Below, piece after piece: positions 1-5,161 of a stretch of 5,263 nucleotides of DNA (position 1 is its first letter; every line of letters starts with the position of its first letter). The notes beneath the pieces were generated by a model. The model did no database searches. It saw only the letters and a program-made list of their open reading frames with translations, and was not told the origin of the DNA. A program made the translations under genes and the position numbers. Source of the DNA: Cyanobacteria bacterium T3Sed10_344R1 (lineage in GTDB: Bacteria > Cyanobacteriota > Cyanobacteriia > Phormidesmidales > Phormidesmidaceae); contig PXDR01000084.1 in the NCBI GenBank assembly GCA_003566335.1, positions 1 through 5,263 of the forward strand, in the 5' to 3' direction.

Positions 1-1058
1 AGCACTTCCGCCACGGTTTGGCCGGTGATGGTCAGGGCATCGCCGTGGAGTAGACCGTTAACCAACAGCATTTTCATCACCTGGGGAATCCCACCGGCTT
101 TATGCAAATCCGTCGCTACATAGCGGCCAGAGGGCTTCAAATCGCACAGCACCGGCACCTTGGCGCGAATGGTTTCAAAGTCTTCGAGGGCGAGCTCTAC
201 CCCGATGGTGTGGGCGATTGCCAGCAGGTGCAGCACGGAGTTGGTTGAGCCGCCCACGGCCATAATCACCGCCATGGCGTTTTCAAAAGCTTTGCGGGTG
301 AGGATTTGCTTGGGCAAGATTTGCTTGCGGATCGCTTCCACCAGCACAAAGGCCGACTTTTCGGCGCTGTCTGCTTTCTCGGCATCTTCCGCCGCCATGG
401 TGGAGGAATACATCAAGCTCATGCCCATGGCTTCAAAAGCCGAAGACATGGTGTTGGCGGTGAACATGCCGCCGCAAGAGCCCGCCCCTGGGCAGGCATG
501 GCGCTCGACCGCTAGCAGCTCTTCTTCAGAGATTTTGCCTGCGCTGTGCTGACCGACGGCTTCAAAGGCGCTAACTACGGTTAGGTCTTCGTTGTTGTAG
601 CGGCCAGGTTTGATCGTGCCGCCATAGACAAAAATGGCGGGAATGTTCATCCGGGCCATGGCGATCATTGCCCCAGGCATATTCTTGTCGCAGCCGCCAA
701 TTGCCAGCACTCCATCCATGCTCTGCCCGGTGCAGGCGGTTTCAATCGAGTCGGCAATCACTTCCCGAGACACGAGGGAGTATTTCATCCCCTCGGTGCC
801 CATGGAAATGCCGTCACTGATGGTGATGGTGCCAAACATTTGGGGCATCGATCCGGCGGTGCGCAGTCCGGCCTCGGCCCGTTGGGCCAAGGTGTTGAGG
901 CCCATATTGCAGGGGGTGATGGTGCTGTAGCCGTTGGCTAGGCCCACAATTGGCTTAGAAAAGTCGGCATCTTCAAAACCGACTGCGCGCAGCATGGCGC
1001 GGTTGGGGGCTCGTTGCACCCCCTGGGTGACAACGTGGCTTTTGCGGTTATCCGGCAT
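1..1058 (-). CDS. ilvD: Dihydroxy-acid dehydratase, N-terminal part (cut by window edge)
   Basis: Dehydrates 2,3-dihydroxy-isovalerate and 2,3-dihydroxy-3-methylvalerate to the 2-keto acids in valine, leucine and isoleucine synthesis; cytosolic Fe-S enzyme. I translated the minus strand by hand: it starts MPDNRKSHVVTQGVQRAPNR and stays open for 352 codons to the window edge. The family is about 550-560 residues, so roughly the last 200 are missing. Key features seen: TPCNMG with Cys50, SDGISMGTEGMKYS with Asp82, GGCDKNMPG with Cys123, Asp124 and Lys125, and PGAGSCGGMFTANTM with Cys195. By family knowledge the three Cys are Fe-S ligands, the two Asp bind Mg, and the Lys is the carbamylated Mg ligand. 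All are intact. I cannot tell [2Fe-2S] from [4Fe-4S] from sequence alone. The ATG at 1058 has a good ribosome-binding site five bases upstream. The next upstream gene, also on minus, ends 298 bp away, so ilvD probably has its own promoter. The related sugar-acid dehydratases (Edd type) are less likely given the close IlvD-like N-terminus. Confidence 0.97.
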   Translation of the reverse strand, partial: MPDNRKSHVVTQGVQRAPNRAMLRAVGFEDADFSKPIVGLANGYSTITPCNMGLNTLAQRAEAGLRTAGSMPQMFGTITISDGISMGTEGMKYSLVSREVIADSIETACTGQSMDGVLAIGGCDKNMPGAMIAMARMNIPAIFVYGGTIKPGRYNNEDLTVVSAFEAVGQHSAGKISEEELLAVERHACPGAGSCGGMFTANTMSSAFEAMGMSLMYSSTMAAEDAEKADSAEKSAFVLVEAIRKQILPKQILTRKAFENAMAVIMAVGGSTNSVLHLLAIAHTIGVELALEDFETIRAKVPVLCDLKPSGRYVATDLHKAGGIPQVMKMLLVNGLLHGDALTITGQTVAEV

Positions 1059-1063
1059 GATTT

Positions 1064-1069
1064 CTCCCT
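1064..1069 (-). promoter_or_regulatory. Ribosome-binding site of ilvD
   Basis: The minus strand reads AGGGAG, then AAATC, then the ATG at 1058. This five-base spacing is close to ideal and supports the chosen ilvD start. Confidence 0.75.
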
Positions 1070-1183
1070 AGGGGTCGTCCCTCAGATCTCTCCAGTCTTT
1101 GCGATCGAGTTTAGGTGATCCCCCATCCCAGGGCGATTAATAACGGTCATCGTCAAATCGATTCCACTGATAGGAGAATGACA

Positions 1184-1203
1184 GCGCTGCGATCGCACAG
1201 CGC
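1184..1203. repeat. Inverted repeat around a HIP1 octamer
   Basis: The arms GCGCTG (1184-1189) and CAGCGC (1198-1203) are perfect complements flanking an 8-base centre that contains most of the HIP1 octamer GCGATCGC (1189-1196). It lies 125 bp upstream of ilvD. It could fold in RNA or extrude in DNA, but a regulatory role is only a guess. Confidence 0.5.
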
Positions 1204-1356
1204 CTGAATCTTCTATTATCCCGGTTATCCTGGCTTTGCTTGCGTCTGAATCGAGCCTAAGTGCCGGTTTTCAGCAGATCCGCAGACAGGGGGTTCCAGT
1301 CATGGCTGATCCCGCTGCTGAGCCTAGCTTTAGCCGATCCGGTTCTGGCCCTGGCT

Positions 1357-2388
1357 TCAATCGTGAATGGTGCCGTCAGGCATGATCGTGCCTTTTAGGG
1401 TGGTGCCTGTGAGCTTCACCATAATTTTGTCGCCAAAGCCGACTCGGGCTCCGCTGAGGTCAGCCCCGCTGAGGTCGGCCCCGCTGAGGTCGGCCCCCAC
1501 CAAATTGGCTTCCCGCAAATTGGCATGGCTGAGGTCGGCTTGCAGCAGGTTGGCCCGAAACAGCTTGGCCCGGCGCAGGTTGGCCCGGTTCAGGTTGATC
1601 TTGTGCAAAAAGGCATCGCTGAGGTCAGCATCCGTCAAGTCGCAGCCGCTTAGGTTGCGCCCAGAGAGATCTTTTTCCCGCAGGTCTGCACCGCGAAAGT
1701 TGGATTCGCTTAGGTCAGGGGCTTGGCGAGAGCGGTGGGGGCTACTGCTGCCGCTTGACTTAGTTGATGACGAATTAGAGGCGGCATCGCTGGGGGTGCG
1801 ATGGGCATAGGGATTTTGGCTAGTGCTGGCGCTGCGCTCTCTACGGCTGGCTGCACTTTGGCCATATCCGGCAGACCCATATCCAGGGGCGCTATATCCG
1901 CTAGAACCGTATCCAGCAGAGCGATAGCTCTTGCCGTATTCCGGGCCATAGGTGGGCCGAGGCGGATGGTAATAGGTCTGGTAAGGGCGGCTATAGGCTT
2001 GGGATGAGCCATAGGCTTGGTAGCGATAGGGAGACTGGCTGCTGTCGCGGTAGCTGCTGTCCCGATAGCGGTCTCGATAGGCGCTGCCAGAATGAGATTG
2101 GGCAGAGGCATAGGCCGACCGTGAGGCAGAGGATGCCCCTGAGGCTGTGGAGGCATGGGCCGCTGACCGGAAGCTGCCGACCCGAGGCTGCGATCGCAGC
2201 GTATCCCGAGCTAGATTCAACTGCTTGAGTTTTTCTTCGGCTTTTTGCTGCAGCCGGGGATTGTCGCTAGGGATGCGATCGGGATGCCAAATAAACACCA
2301 AGTCTTTGTAGGCTTGGTTGATGTCCTCTAACGACGCACCCGGCTCTAGGTCAAGAACGCGATAGGCTTGCTCTAGCTCTTTGATCAA
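1357..2388 (-). CDS. J-domain protein with Tyr/Ser-rich linker and pentapeptide repeats
   Basis: 343 residues in three parts. Residues about 5-66 are a J domain with the HPD motif at 35-37 (IWHPDRIP), which by family knowledge stimulates DnaK (Hsp70) ATPase. Residues 67-224 are low-complexity: by hand count about 42 Ser, 19 Tyr and 17 Arg, with repeated GYG/SY units, and no Gly/Phe or zinc region of classical DnaJ. Residues 225-314 are 18 consecutive pentapeptide repeats of the form (D/N)LxxA, which form a right-handed quadrilateral beta-helix. The tail ends LKGTIMPDGTIHD, a closing motif I associate with cyanobacterial pentapeptide proteins. No signal peptide or membrane segment, so probably cytosolic. 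The inferred role is a J-protein co-chaperone whose client or location is set by the beta-helix; the client is unknown. The start is TTG at 2388. No ATG lies in frame before the repeats, and the J domain requires this start. Confidence 0.9.
   Translation of the reverse strand: MIKELEQAYRVLDLEPGASLEDINQAYKDLVFIWHPDRIPSDNPRLQQKAEEKLKQLNLARDTLRSQPRVGSFRSAAHASTASGASSASRSAYASAQSHSGSAYRDRYRDSSYRDSSQSPYRYQAYGSSQAYSRPYQTYYHPPRPTYGPEYGKSYRSAGYGSSGYSAPGYGSAGYGQSAASRRERSASTSQNPYAHRTPSDAASNSSSTKSSGSSSPHRSRQAPDLSESNFRGADLREKDLSGRNLSGCDLTDADLSDAFLHKINLNRANLRRAKLFRANLLQADLSHANLREANLVGADLSGADLSGADLSGARVGFGDKIMVKLTGTTLKGTIMPDGTIHD
1451..1495. repeat. Three tandem 15-bp repeats in the pentapeptide region
   Basis: Three head-to-tail copies of CCGCTGAGGTCGGCC, the first differing at one base. 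On the minus strand they encode the last three pentapeptide coils (DLSGA three times). Near-identity at the DNA level, unlike the diverged coils before them, suggests recent duplication by slippage or unequal recombination. Confidence 0.9.
1855..1914. repeat. Four degenerate 15-bp repeats encoding GYxxx units in the linker
   Basis: On the minus strand this encodes GYGSS, GYSAP, GYGSA and GYGQS (residues 159-178), each unit beginning GGA TAY. The 15-bp period equals that of the pentapeptide domain further along the same gene, but the repeat sequence is unrelated. Confidence 0.8.
2187..2200. repeat. 14-bp perfect palindrome containing HIP1 at a domain junction
   Basis: GCTGCGATCGCAGC is a perfect palindrome with the HIP1 octamer at its centre (2190-2197). 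It encodes about residues 63-67 of the J-domain protein, exactly where the J domain ends and the low-complexity linker begins. Confidence 0.85.
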
Positions 2389-2398
2389 GGTTATTGGT

Positions 2399-2402
2399 CT
2401 CC
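2399..2402 (-). promoter_or_regulatory. Weak ribosome-binding site before the TTG start
   Basis: The minus strand carries GGAG ten bases upstream of the TTG at 2388. The spacing is slightly long. Together with the TTG codon it suggests modest translation, but it supports initiation here. Confidence 0.4.
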
Positions 2403-2608
2403 GTGGGCAAGCGGGGCCTGAATCTGCGATGTCTGGACTATGTGCTACTGCGTCAACTGAGTGAAGGCTTCAATTGATCCACATTCTAGGGGGGATCTAA
2501 GGGAAGCGAGGGGGGCAAAGGCCATTTACATGCAAAGCTTAAACTTCTGTCCAGATTGATCTCCGGTCAGTTGTGAGCTGGTTTAAGGGGTAGGACGACT
2601 GGCGTCAG

Positions 2609-2623
2609 CCCTGGTGTCCAGGG
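2609..2623. other. GC-rich hairpin in the divergent spacer
   Basis: CCCTGG, TGT, CCAGGG: a perfect 6-bp stem with a 3-base loop. No T-run follows on either strand, so it is not a classical terminator. It could be a leader structure or a protein site; the role is unknown. Confidence 0.4.
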
Positions 2624-2723
2624 GATCAGCCGGATCGCTTGTTGCTTCCTTCGCCGCTGATGTGAAGATTATGGGCCTTTGATTTAGCTTAAATCCTCGG
2701 CGGGGATCTGTGACAGAACGGGG

Positions 2724-2741
2724 CGTTAGAAGCACGTTAGA
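2724..2741 (+). repeat. Two CGTTAGA direct repeats one helical turn apart
   Basis: CGTTAGA occurs at 2724-2730 and 2735-2741, 11 bp start to start, so both would face the same side of the helix. They lie about 100 bp upstream of the CSP41-like start. This spacing is common for regulator sites, but no known regulator consensus is recognised. Confidence 0.3.
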
Positions 2742-2825
2742 GCGGCAGCGTTCCATCCTGAGTGGAGCTAGAGGATCGTCAGGGCATCATCAGAGCGTCG
2801 TAGGATGGGGGGTGATGCGATCGCA

Positions 2826-2830
2826 GGGAG
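2826..2830 (+). promoter_or_regulatory. Ribosome-binding site of the CSP41-like gene
   Basis: GGGAG lies seven bases before the ATG at 2838. The alternative in-frame ATG at 2805 would add 11 residues ahead of the Rossmann strand and has no comparable site, so the start at 2838 is preferred. Confidence 0.7.
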
Positions 2831-2837
2831 TGCAGAA

Positions 2838-3773
2838 ATGCGGGTTTTAGTGATTGGCGGGACGCGGTTTATTGGGGTATCTCTTACCCAGCAACTGGTC
2901 GCGGCGGGCCATGAAGTGGTTTTGCTCAATCGCGGCAACCATCCGGCACCAGTTAGCGGTGTGGGTCAAATTGTTTGCGATCGCAAAGACCCCGACCAAC
3001 TCAAAGCCAAACTGGCCGGAGAATCCTTCGACGCCATCTTTGACAACAATGGCCGGGAACTCAAAGACACCCAGCCCCTGGTGGAATTGTTCAAGGGCAA
3101 ACTCCAGCATTTTGTCTACGTCAGCTCGGCTGGGGTGTATCTGAAATCGGATCAGATGCCCCATGTCGAAGGCGATGCCGTTGATCCCAACAGTCGCCAC
3201 AAAGGCAAATTTGCCACCGAAGCTTATCTCGCAGAACAATCGGTTCCCTTTACCGCCGTGCGGCCCGTCTATATCTACGGCCCCCAAAACTACAACGACC
3301 TAGAAGCCTGGTTCTTTGACCGGTTAGTCTGCGATCGCCCTATCCCCATCCCCGGTAGCGGCATGGCCCTGACCCACCTAGGCCACGTCGCTGACCTCGC
3401 CCGCGCCATGGTCGCCGTCCTCGGCAACCCCAAAGCCAACGGTCAGATTTACAACATTTCCGGCCCCAAAGCCGTTAGCTTTGACGGCCTCGCTCGGGCC
3501 TGCGCCACCGCCATCGGCAAAGATCCCGCTACCGTCAACCTGGTGCACTACGACCCCAAACAGTTCGACTTTGGCAAGCGCAAAGCCTTTCCCATGCGGG
3601 TACAGCACTTCTTCGCCGACATCCACAAAGCCCAAGCCGACCTCAACTGGACGCCCCAATTTGACCTAGTGGCTGGCCTCAAGGATGCCTACCAAAACGA
3701 CTATCTGCCCAGCGGACGGGGGAACACCGAGATTGACTTCAGCCTGGACGATCAAATTTTGAGCGCATCTTAG
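2838..3773 (+). CDS. CSP41-like atypical SDR (NAD-dependent epimerase/dehydratase family)
   Basis: 311 residues from the preferred ATG (322 if begun at 2805). It opens MRVLVIGGTRFIG, a Rossmann strand and nucleotide loop in the GGTRFIG form (residues 7-13), in which the middle Gly of GxxGxxG is Arg. Other marks: VYVSSAGVY with the conserved SDR serines at 96-97, RPVYIYGPQNY at 142-152, and a C-terminal substrate or RNA-binding half. Where extended SDRs carry YxxxK, aligning on the conserved K and E gives RHKGK, so Lys124 is kept but the Tyr position is Arg120. This pattern and the overall sequence match the cyanobacterial relatives of plant CSP41, chloroplast proteins that bind RNA and ribosomes and support chloroplast transcripts. 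I infer a cytosolic RNA-associated role rather than sugar epimerisation. It stands alone on plus, convergent with the next gene. Confidence 0.85.
   Translation: MRVLVIGGTRFIGVSLTQQLVAAGHEVVLLNRGNHPAPVSGVGQIVCDRKDPDQLKAKLAGESFDAIFDNNGRELKDTQPLVELFKGKLQHFVYVSSAGVYLKSDQMPHVEGDAVDPNSRHKGKFATEAYLAEQSVPFTAVRPVYIYGPQNYNDLEAWFFDRLVCDRPIPIPGSGMALTHLGHVADLARAMVAVLGNPKANGQIYNISGPKAVSFDGLARACATAIGKDPATVNLVHYDPKQFDFGKRKAFPMRVQHFFADIHKAQADLNWTPQFDLVAGLKDAYQNDYLPSGRGNTEIDFSLDDQILSAS
2974..2987. repeat. 14-bp palindrome containing HIP1
   Basis: TTTGCGATCGCAAA is a perfect palindrome around a HIP1 octamer (2977-2984), inside the CSP41-like coding sequence. It adds to the HIP1 density; no separate function is claimed. 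Confidence 0.8.
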
Positions 3774-3851
3774 CTCCGGTTACCCCCTCAGGTTTCCGCG
3801 CTGATCTCAGCTGATTTCAATAGTGGCCCCCATCCCCCCCAGCTAATTCCC

Positions 3852-4472
3852 CTAAAACCGAGAGCCCGGCTGCTGGAGAAACGCCGCCTCTGCCGCTGTC
3901 GTGTCCCGGCCCAAGACCTCGTTCCGGTGCGGGAACCGCCCAAATTGAGCAATCACCTGGCGATGGCGAATGGCGTAGTCTAGGGTGCTGGCCAGTTCAG
4001 GGCTCTCGTCCACCAGGCTTTCTATTAAGGCCACACAGCGATCCTGATCGGCCAAGGACTCGCTGTGCTCTAACGGCAAATAGACAAACAGTCGCTCCAC
4101 CGGCAGCAGTTGGGCATCAAACCCCTGGGCCAGGGCCGCTTCTGTGACTGCCCTAGCCTTGGCATCCGTGGCAAAACTGCGGGGATCGCCGCGAAATCCG
4201 TTGCGGGGAAACTGATCCAGCAGCAAAATCAAGGCTAGGCAGGGGTAGGGCTGCTGTTTCCAAAGGTCGAGCTGTCCAGCGGCAGCTCGTTCGTAGTCTG
4301 CTAAAAACTGTCGTCTCAGGGCATCATCAAACTGCGGATCTTTTTTGAACCACTGCGATCGCTGCTGACCGTAGTCACTCTGTGGATCTGCCGGATCGCC
4401 AAACCAGAAAATTAAGAGTTGTCGTACTGCAGGGTCAGCAGTCTGTAGGGGATGGATCGGTGGAGTGTTCAT
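3852..4472 (-). CDS. DUF924 family protein
   Basis: 206 residues, apparently complete, starting MNTPPIHPLQ. It shows the motif series I associate with the DUF924 family: IFWFGDP (21-27), RSQWFKKDPQFD (38-49), LLLDQFPRNGFRGDPRSF (83-100), RLFVYLPLEHSES (127-139), and RHRQVIAQFGRFPHRNEVLG near the C-terminus (169-188). The fold is all-helical and TPR-like by family knowledge. The biochemical role is not established. The conserved acidic, His and Arg residues suggest a ligand or metal pocket, but that is inference. No signal peptide or membrane segment. The ATG at 4472 has no clear Shine-Dalgarno, which is common in cyanobacteria. It is convergent with the CSP41-like gene (78-bp gap, no obvious terminator) and divergent from the small membrane protein. 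Confidence 0.92.
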   Translation of the reverse strand: MNTPPIHPLQTADPAVRQLLIFWFGDPADPQSDYGQQRSQWFKKDPQFDDALRRQFLADYERAAAGQLDLWKQQPYPCLALILLLDQFPRNGFRGDPRSFATDAKARAVTEAALAQGFDAQLLPVERLFVYLPLEHSESLADQDRCVALIESLVDESPELASTLDYAIRHRQVIAQFGRFPHRNEVLGRDTTAAEAAFLQQPGSRF

Positions 4473-4523
4473 CGGGATGGTCTCTGAGTCAGGAATTTGA
4501 TCAAGCGGCGTTTAGTGTAGGCC

Positions 4524-4546
4524 GATAACTGGGCGATTAACTGGGC
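4524..4546 (+). repeat. Tandem pair of 11/12-bp repeats
   Basis: GATAACTGGGC (4524-4534) is followed directly by GATTAACTGGGC (4535-4546), differing by one inserted T. The second copy runs into a HIP1 octamer (4545-4552). The pair lies in the spacer between the divergent DUF924 and small membrane protein genes. Confidence 0.8.
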
Positions 4547-4549
4547 GAT

Positions 4550-4595
4550 CGCATCTATGCCGTAACGCATCTATGCCATAACGTCTATTGCATAA
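4550..4595 (+). repeat. Tandem 16-bp repeats, two and a decayed third
   Basis: CGCATCTATGCCGTAA (4550-4565) and CGCATCTATGCCATAA (4566-4581) match at 15 of 16 positions. A shorter third copy, CGTCTATTGCATAA (4582-4595), follows. The set lies 49-94 bp upstream of the small membrane protein start, where promoter or operator elements are expected. Confidence 0.85.
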
Positions 4596-4643
4596 TCTGT
4601 TATTCAAAACCGTCTATCTCTAAAACGGTCTAACTGTCTGTCT

Positions 4644-4937
4644 ATGTCTCTTCTGCCGATTATTTTTGCCATCGTGCTGATTTGGGCCGTCGTGGCTTGG
4701 TTACGACGGCGATCGCCCCCCTCCCTGTCGCGATCGCCCAGTCGGTCTAGCCGCTCCCTCGGCAGCACGGGCGGCATCCGCCGACAAACTGAACGGGAAC
4801 TGCTGCGGTTGGTCAATGGCCATCGCCCGACCGCGCTGCGCCTCGTCGCCAAAGTCCAGGAATATCACCCTGGCCGCTCGGAACAGTGGTGTTGGGAGAA
4901 GGCCATTTACGACCTACAGCGCGATCGGCGGGTTTAG
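4644..4937 (+). CDS. Small single-pass membrane protein, conserved-hypothetical type
   Basis: 97 residues. Residues 3-20 are a hydrophobic helix (LLPIIFAIVLIWAVVAWL) followed by three Arg, giving an N-out/C-in signal anchor by the positive-inside rule. Residues 21-44 are a basic Ser/Arg/Pro linker. Residues 45-97 look like a compact helical region with LLRLVNGHRPTALRLVAKV and HPGRSEQWCWEKAIYDLQRD; the well-formed amphipathic pattern and Trp pair suggest a real domain. It resembles small cyanobacterial proteins of unknown function that I have seen, but I cannot name a family. The start has no Shine-Dalgarno, but the membrane helix begins straight after this ATG. Two HIP1 octamers (4709-4716, 4730-4737) lie in the linker and each encodes Arg-Ser-Pro. 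It is divergent from the DUF924 gene. Confidence 0.75.
   Translation: MSLLPIIFAIVLIWAVVAWLRRRSPPSLSRSPSRSSRSLGSTGGIRRQTERELLRLVNGHRPTALRLVAKVQEYHPGRSEQWCWEKAIYDLQRDRRV
4708..4737. repeat. Two HIP1 octamers 21 bp apart in the linker coding region
   Basis: GCGATCGC occurs at 4709-4716 (within GGCGATCGCC) and 4730-4737. Their offset is a multiple of three, so both are read as CGA TCG CCC (Arg-Ser-Pro). They may have shaped the Ser/Arg/Pro linker. Confidence 0.85.
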
Positions 4938-4952
4938 ATCGGATGGGGAAAC

Positions 4953-4974
4953 TTGCCCGAACAGCCCCGGGCAA
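4953..4974 (+). terminator. Stem-loop after the small membrane protein, possible terminator
   Basis: TTGCCCG (4953-4959) and CGGGCAA (4968-4974) form a perfect 7-bp GC-rich stem with an 8-base loop, 15 bases after the stop codon. It is followed by AATTGG rather than a T-run, so it is at best a weak intrinsic terminator or an mRNA 3'-end stabiliser. Confidence 0.45.
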
Positions 4975-5015
4975 ATTGGATATTGAGTAGATCTGCGGGG
5001 AAATGGGTATTCTGA

Positions 5016-5053
5016 AGGGCGGTGTTCAGTAAACTGCCCTGCGTCCTTACGCA
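5016..5053 (+). other. Two adjacent stem-loops
   Basis: AGGGCGGT (5016-5023) pairs with ACTGCCCT (5033-5040) through eight pairs including one G-U, with a 9-base loop. Immediately after, TGCGT (5040-5044) pairs with ACGCA (5049-5053) around a CCTT loop. They share one base at 5040, so they could stack or compete. No T-run follows. Confidence 0.45.
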
Positions 5054-5064
5054 CATTAGCCAAC

Positions 5065-5120
5065 CTGTGTTTAAGCTAACTTTGCAAAGCTGGGGCGTAG
5101 ATAGCCCAAGCTAAACACAG
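5065..5120. repeat. 12-bp inverted repeat enclosing two smaller hairpins
   Basis: CTGTGTTTAAGCT (5065-5077) and AGCTAAACACAG (5109-5120) pair over 12 bp with a single bulged A (5074). The 31 bases between contain the palindrome CTTTGCAAAG (5080-5089) and TGGG/CCCA arms (5091-5094 and 5105-5108). The whole can be drawn as a three-way junction. It could be a structured RNA, a miniature inverted-repeat element or a protein site. Confidence 0.55.
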
Positions 5121-5161
5121 TCTTGACCCGCTCCCCAAAAAATCAGGATAGGGTTGGGAGG

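Larger units (their letters stand above)
1059..1356. other. Non-coding gap upstream of ilvD
   Basis: This stretch separates the stop of the J-domain gene from the start of ilvD, both on minus. I see no convincing gene. A 27-codon plus-strand reading frame at 1302-1385 has no support. The minus strand contains GATAAT (1214-1219) and TTGACG, but no correctly spaced -35/-10 pair, so the ilvD promoter is not located. It holds one HIP1-centred inverted repeat, listed separately. Confidence 0.6.
2389..2837. other. Long divergent intergenic region
   Basis: About 450 bp between the J-domain gene (minus) and the CSP41-like gene (plus). No gene is supported in either strand. It should hold both promoters, but I find no strong -35/-10 pair. 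The best plus-strand candidate, TTGCTT (2642-2647) with AAGATT (2665-2670) at 17-bp spacing, is weak. It contains a GC-rich hairpin at 2609-2623, two CGTTAGA direct repeats, and separated 7-bp complementary arms CCATCCT (2753-2759) and AGGATGG (2802-2808). A HIP1 octamer at 2817-2824 lies just before the ribosome-binding site. Confidence 0.6.

Noticed and set aside
160..930. Open plus-strand frames at 160-552 and 634-930
   Set aside because: They lie antisense to ilvD, whose minus-strand translation carries every family motif. They have no recognisable protein features.
1302..1385. 27-codon plus-strand frame beginning MADPAAEPSF
   Set aside because: No ribosome-binding site, no family resemblance, and it overlaps the 3' end of the J-domain gene.
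1367..1810. Plus-strand frame of 147 codons with repetitive LRSAP sequence
   Set aside because: It is the mirror of the pentapeptide repeats on the minus strand; the 15-bp DNA period produces false repeats in other frames.
1710..2156. Minus-strand frame of 148 codons in another phase
   Set aside because: It overlaps the low-complexity linker in a shifted frame. The biased base composition removes stops, and the frame carrying the J domain and pentapeptides is clearly the real one.
2805..2837. Longer start for the CSP41-like gene
   Set aside because: The extra 11 residues precede the Rossmann strand that normally begins such proteins, and the ATG at 2838 has a good GGGAG at proper spacing.
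3774..3851. Terminator between the convergent CSP41-like and DUF924 genes
   Set aside because: Only a 4-bp stem (GCTG/CAGC at 3800-3811) is present, with no proper T-run; too weak to call.
4524..4595. CRISPR array
   Set aside because: The repeats are 11-16 bp and directly adjacent with no spacers, so they are simple tandem repeats.
5123..5152. Promoter with TTGACC as -35
   Set aside because: The -35 match is good, but no convincing -10 hexamer lies 16-18 bp downstream, and no downstream gene is visible in the window.
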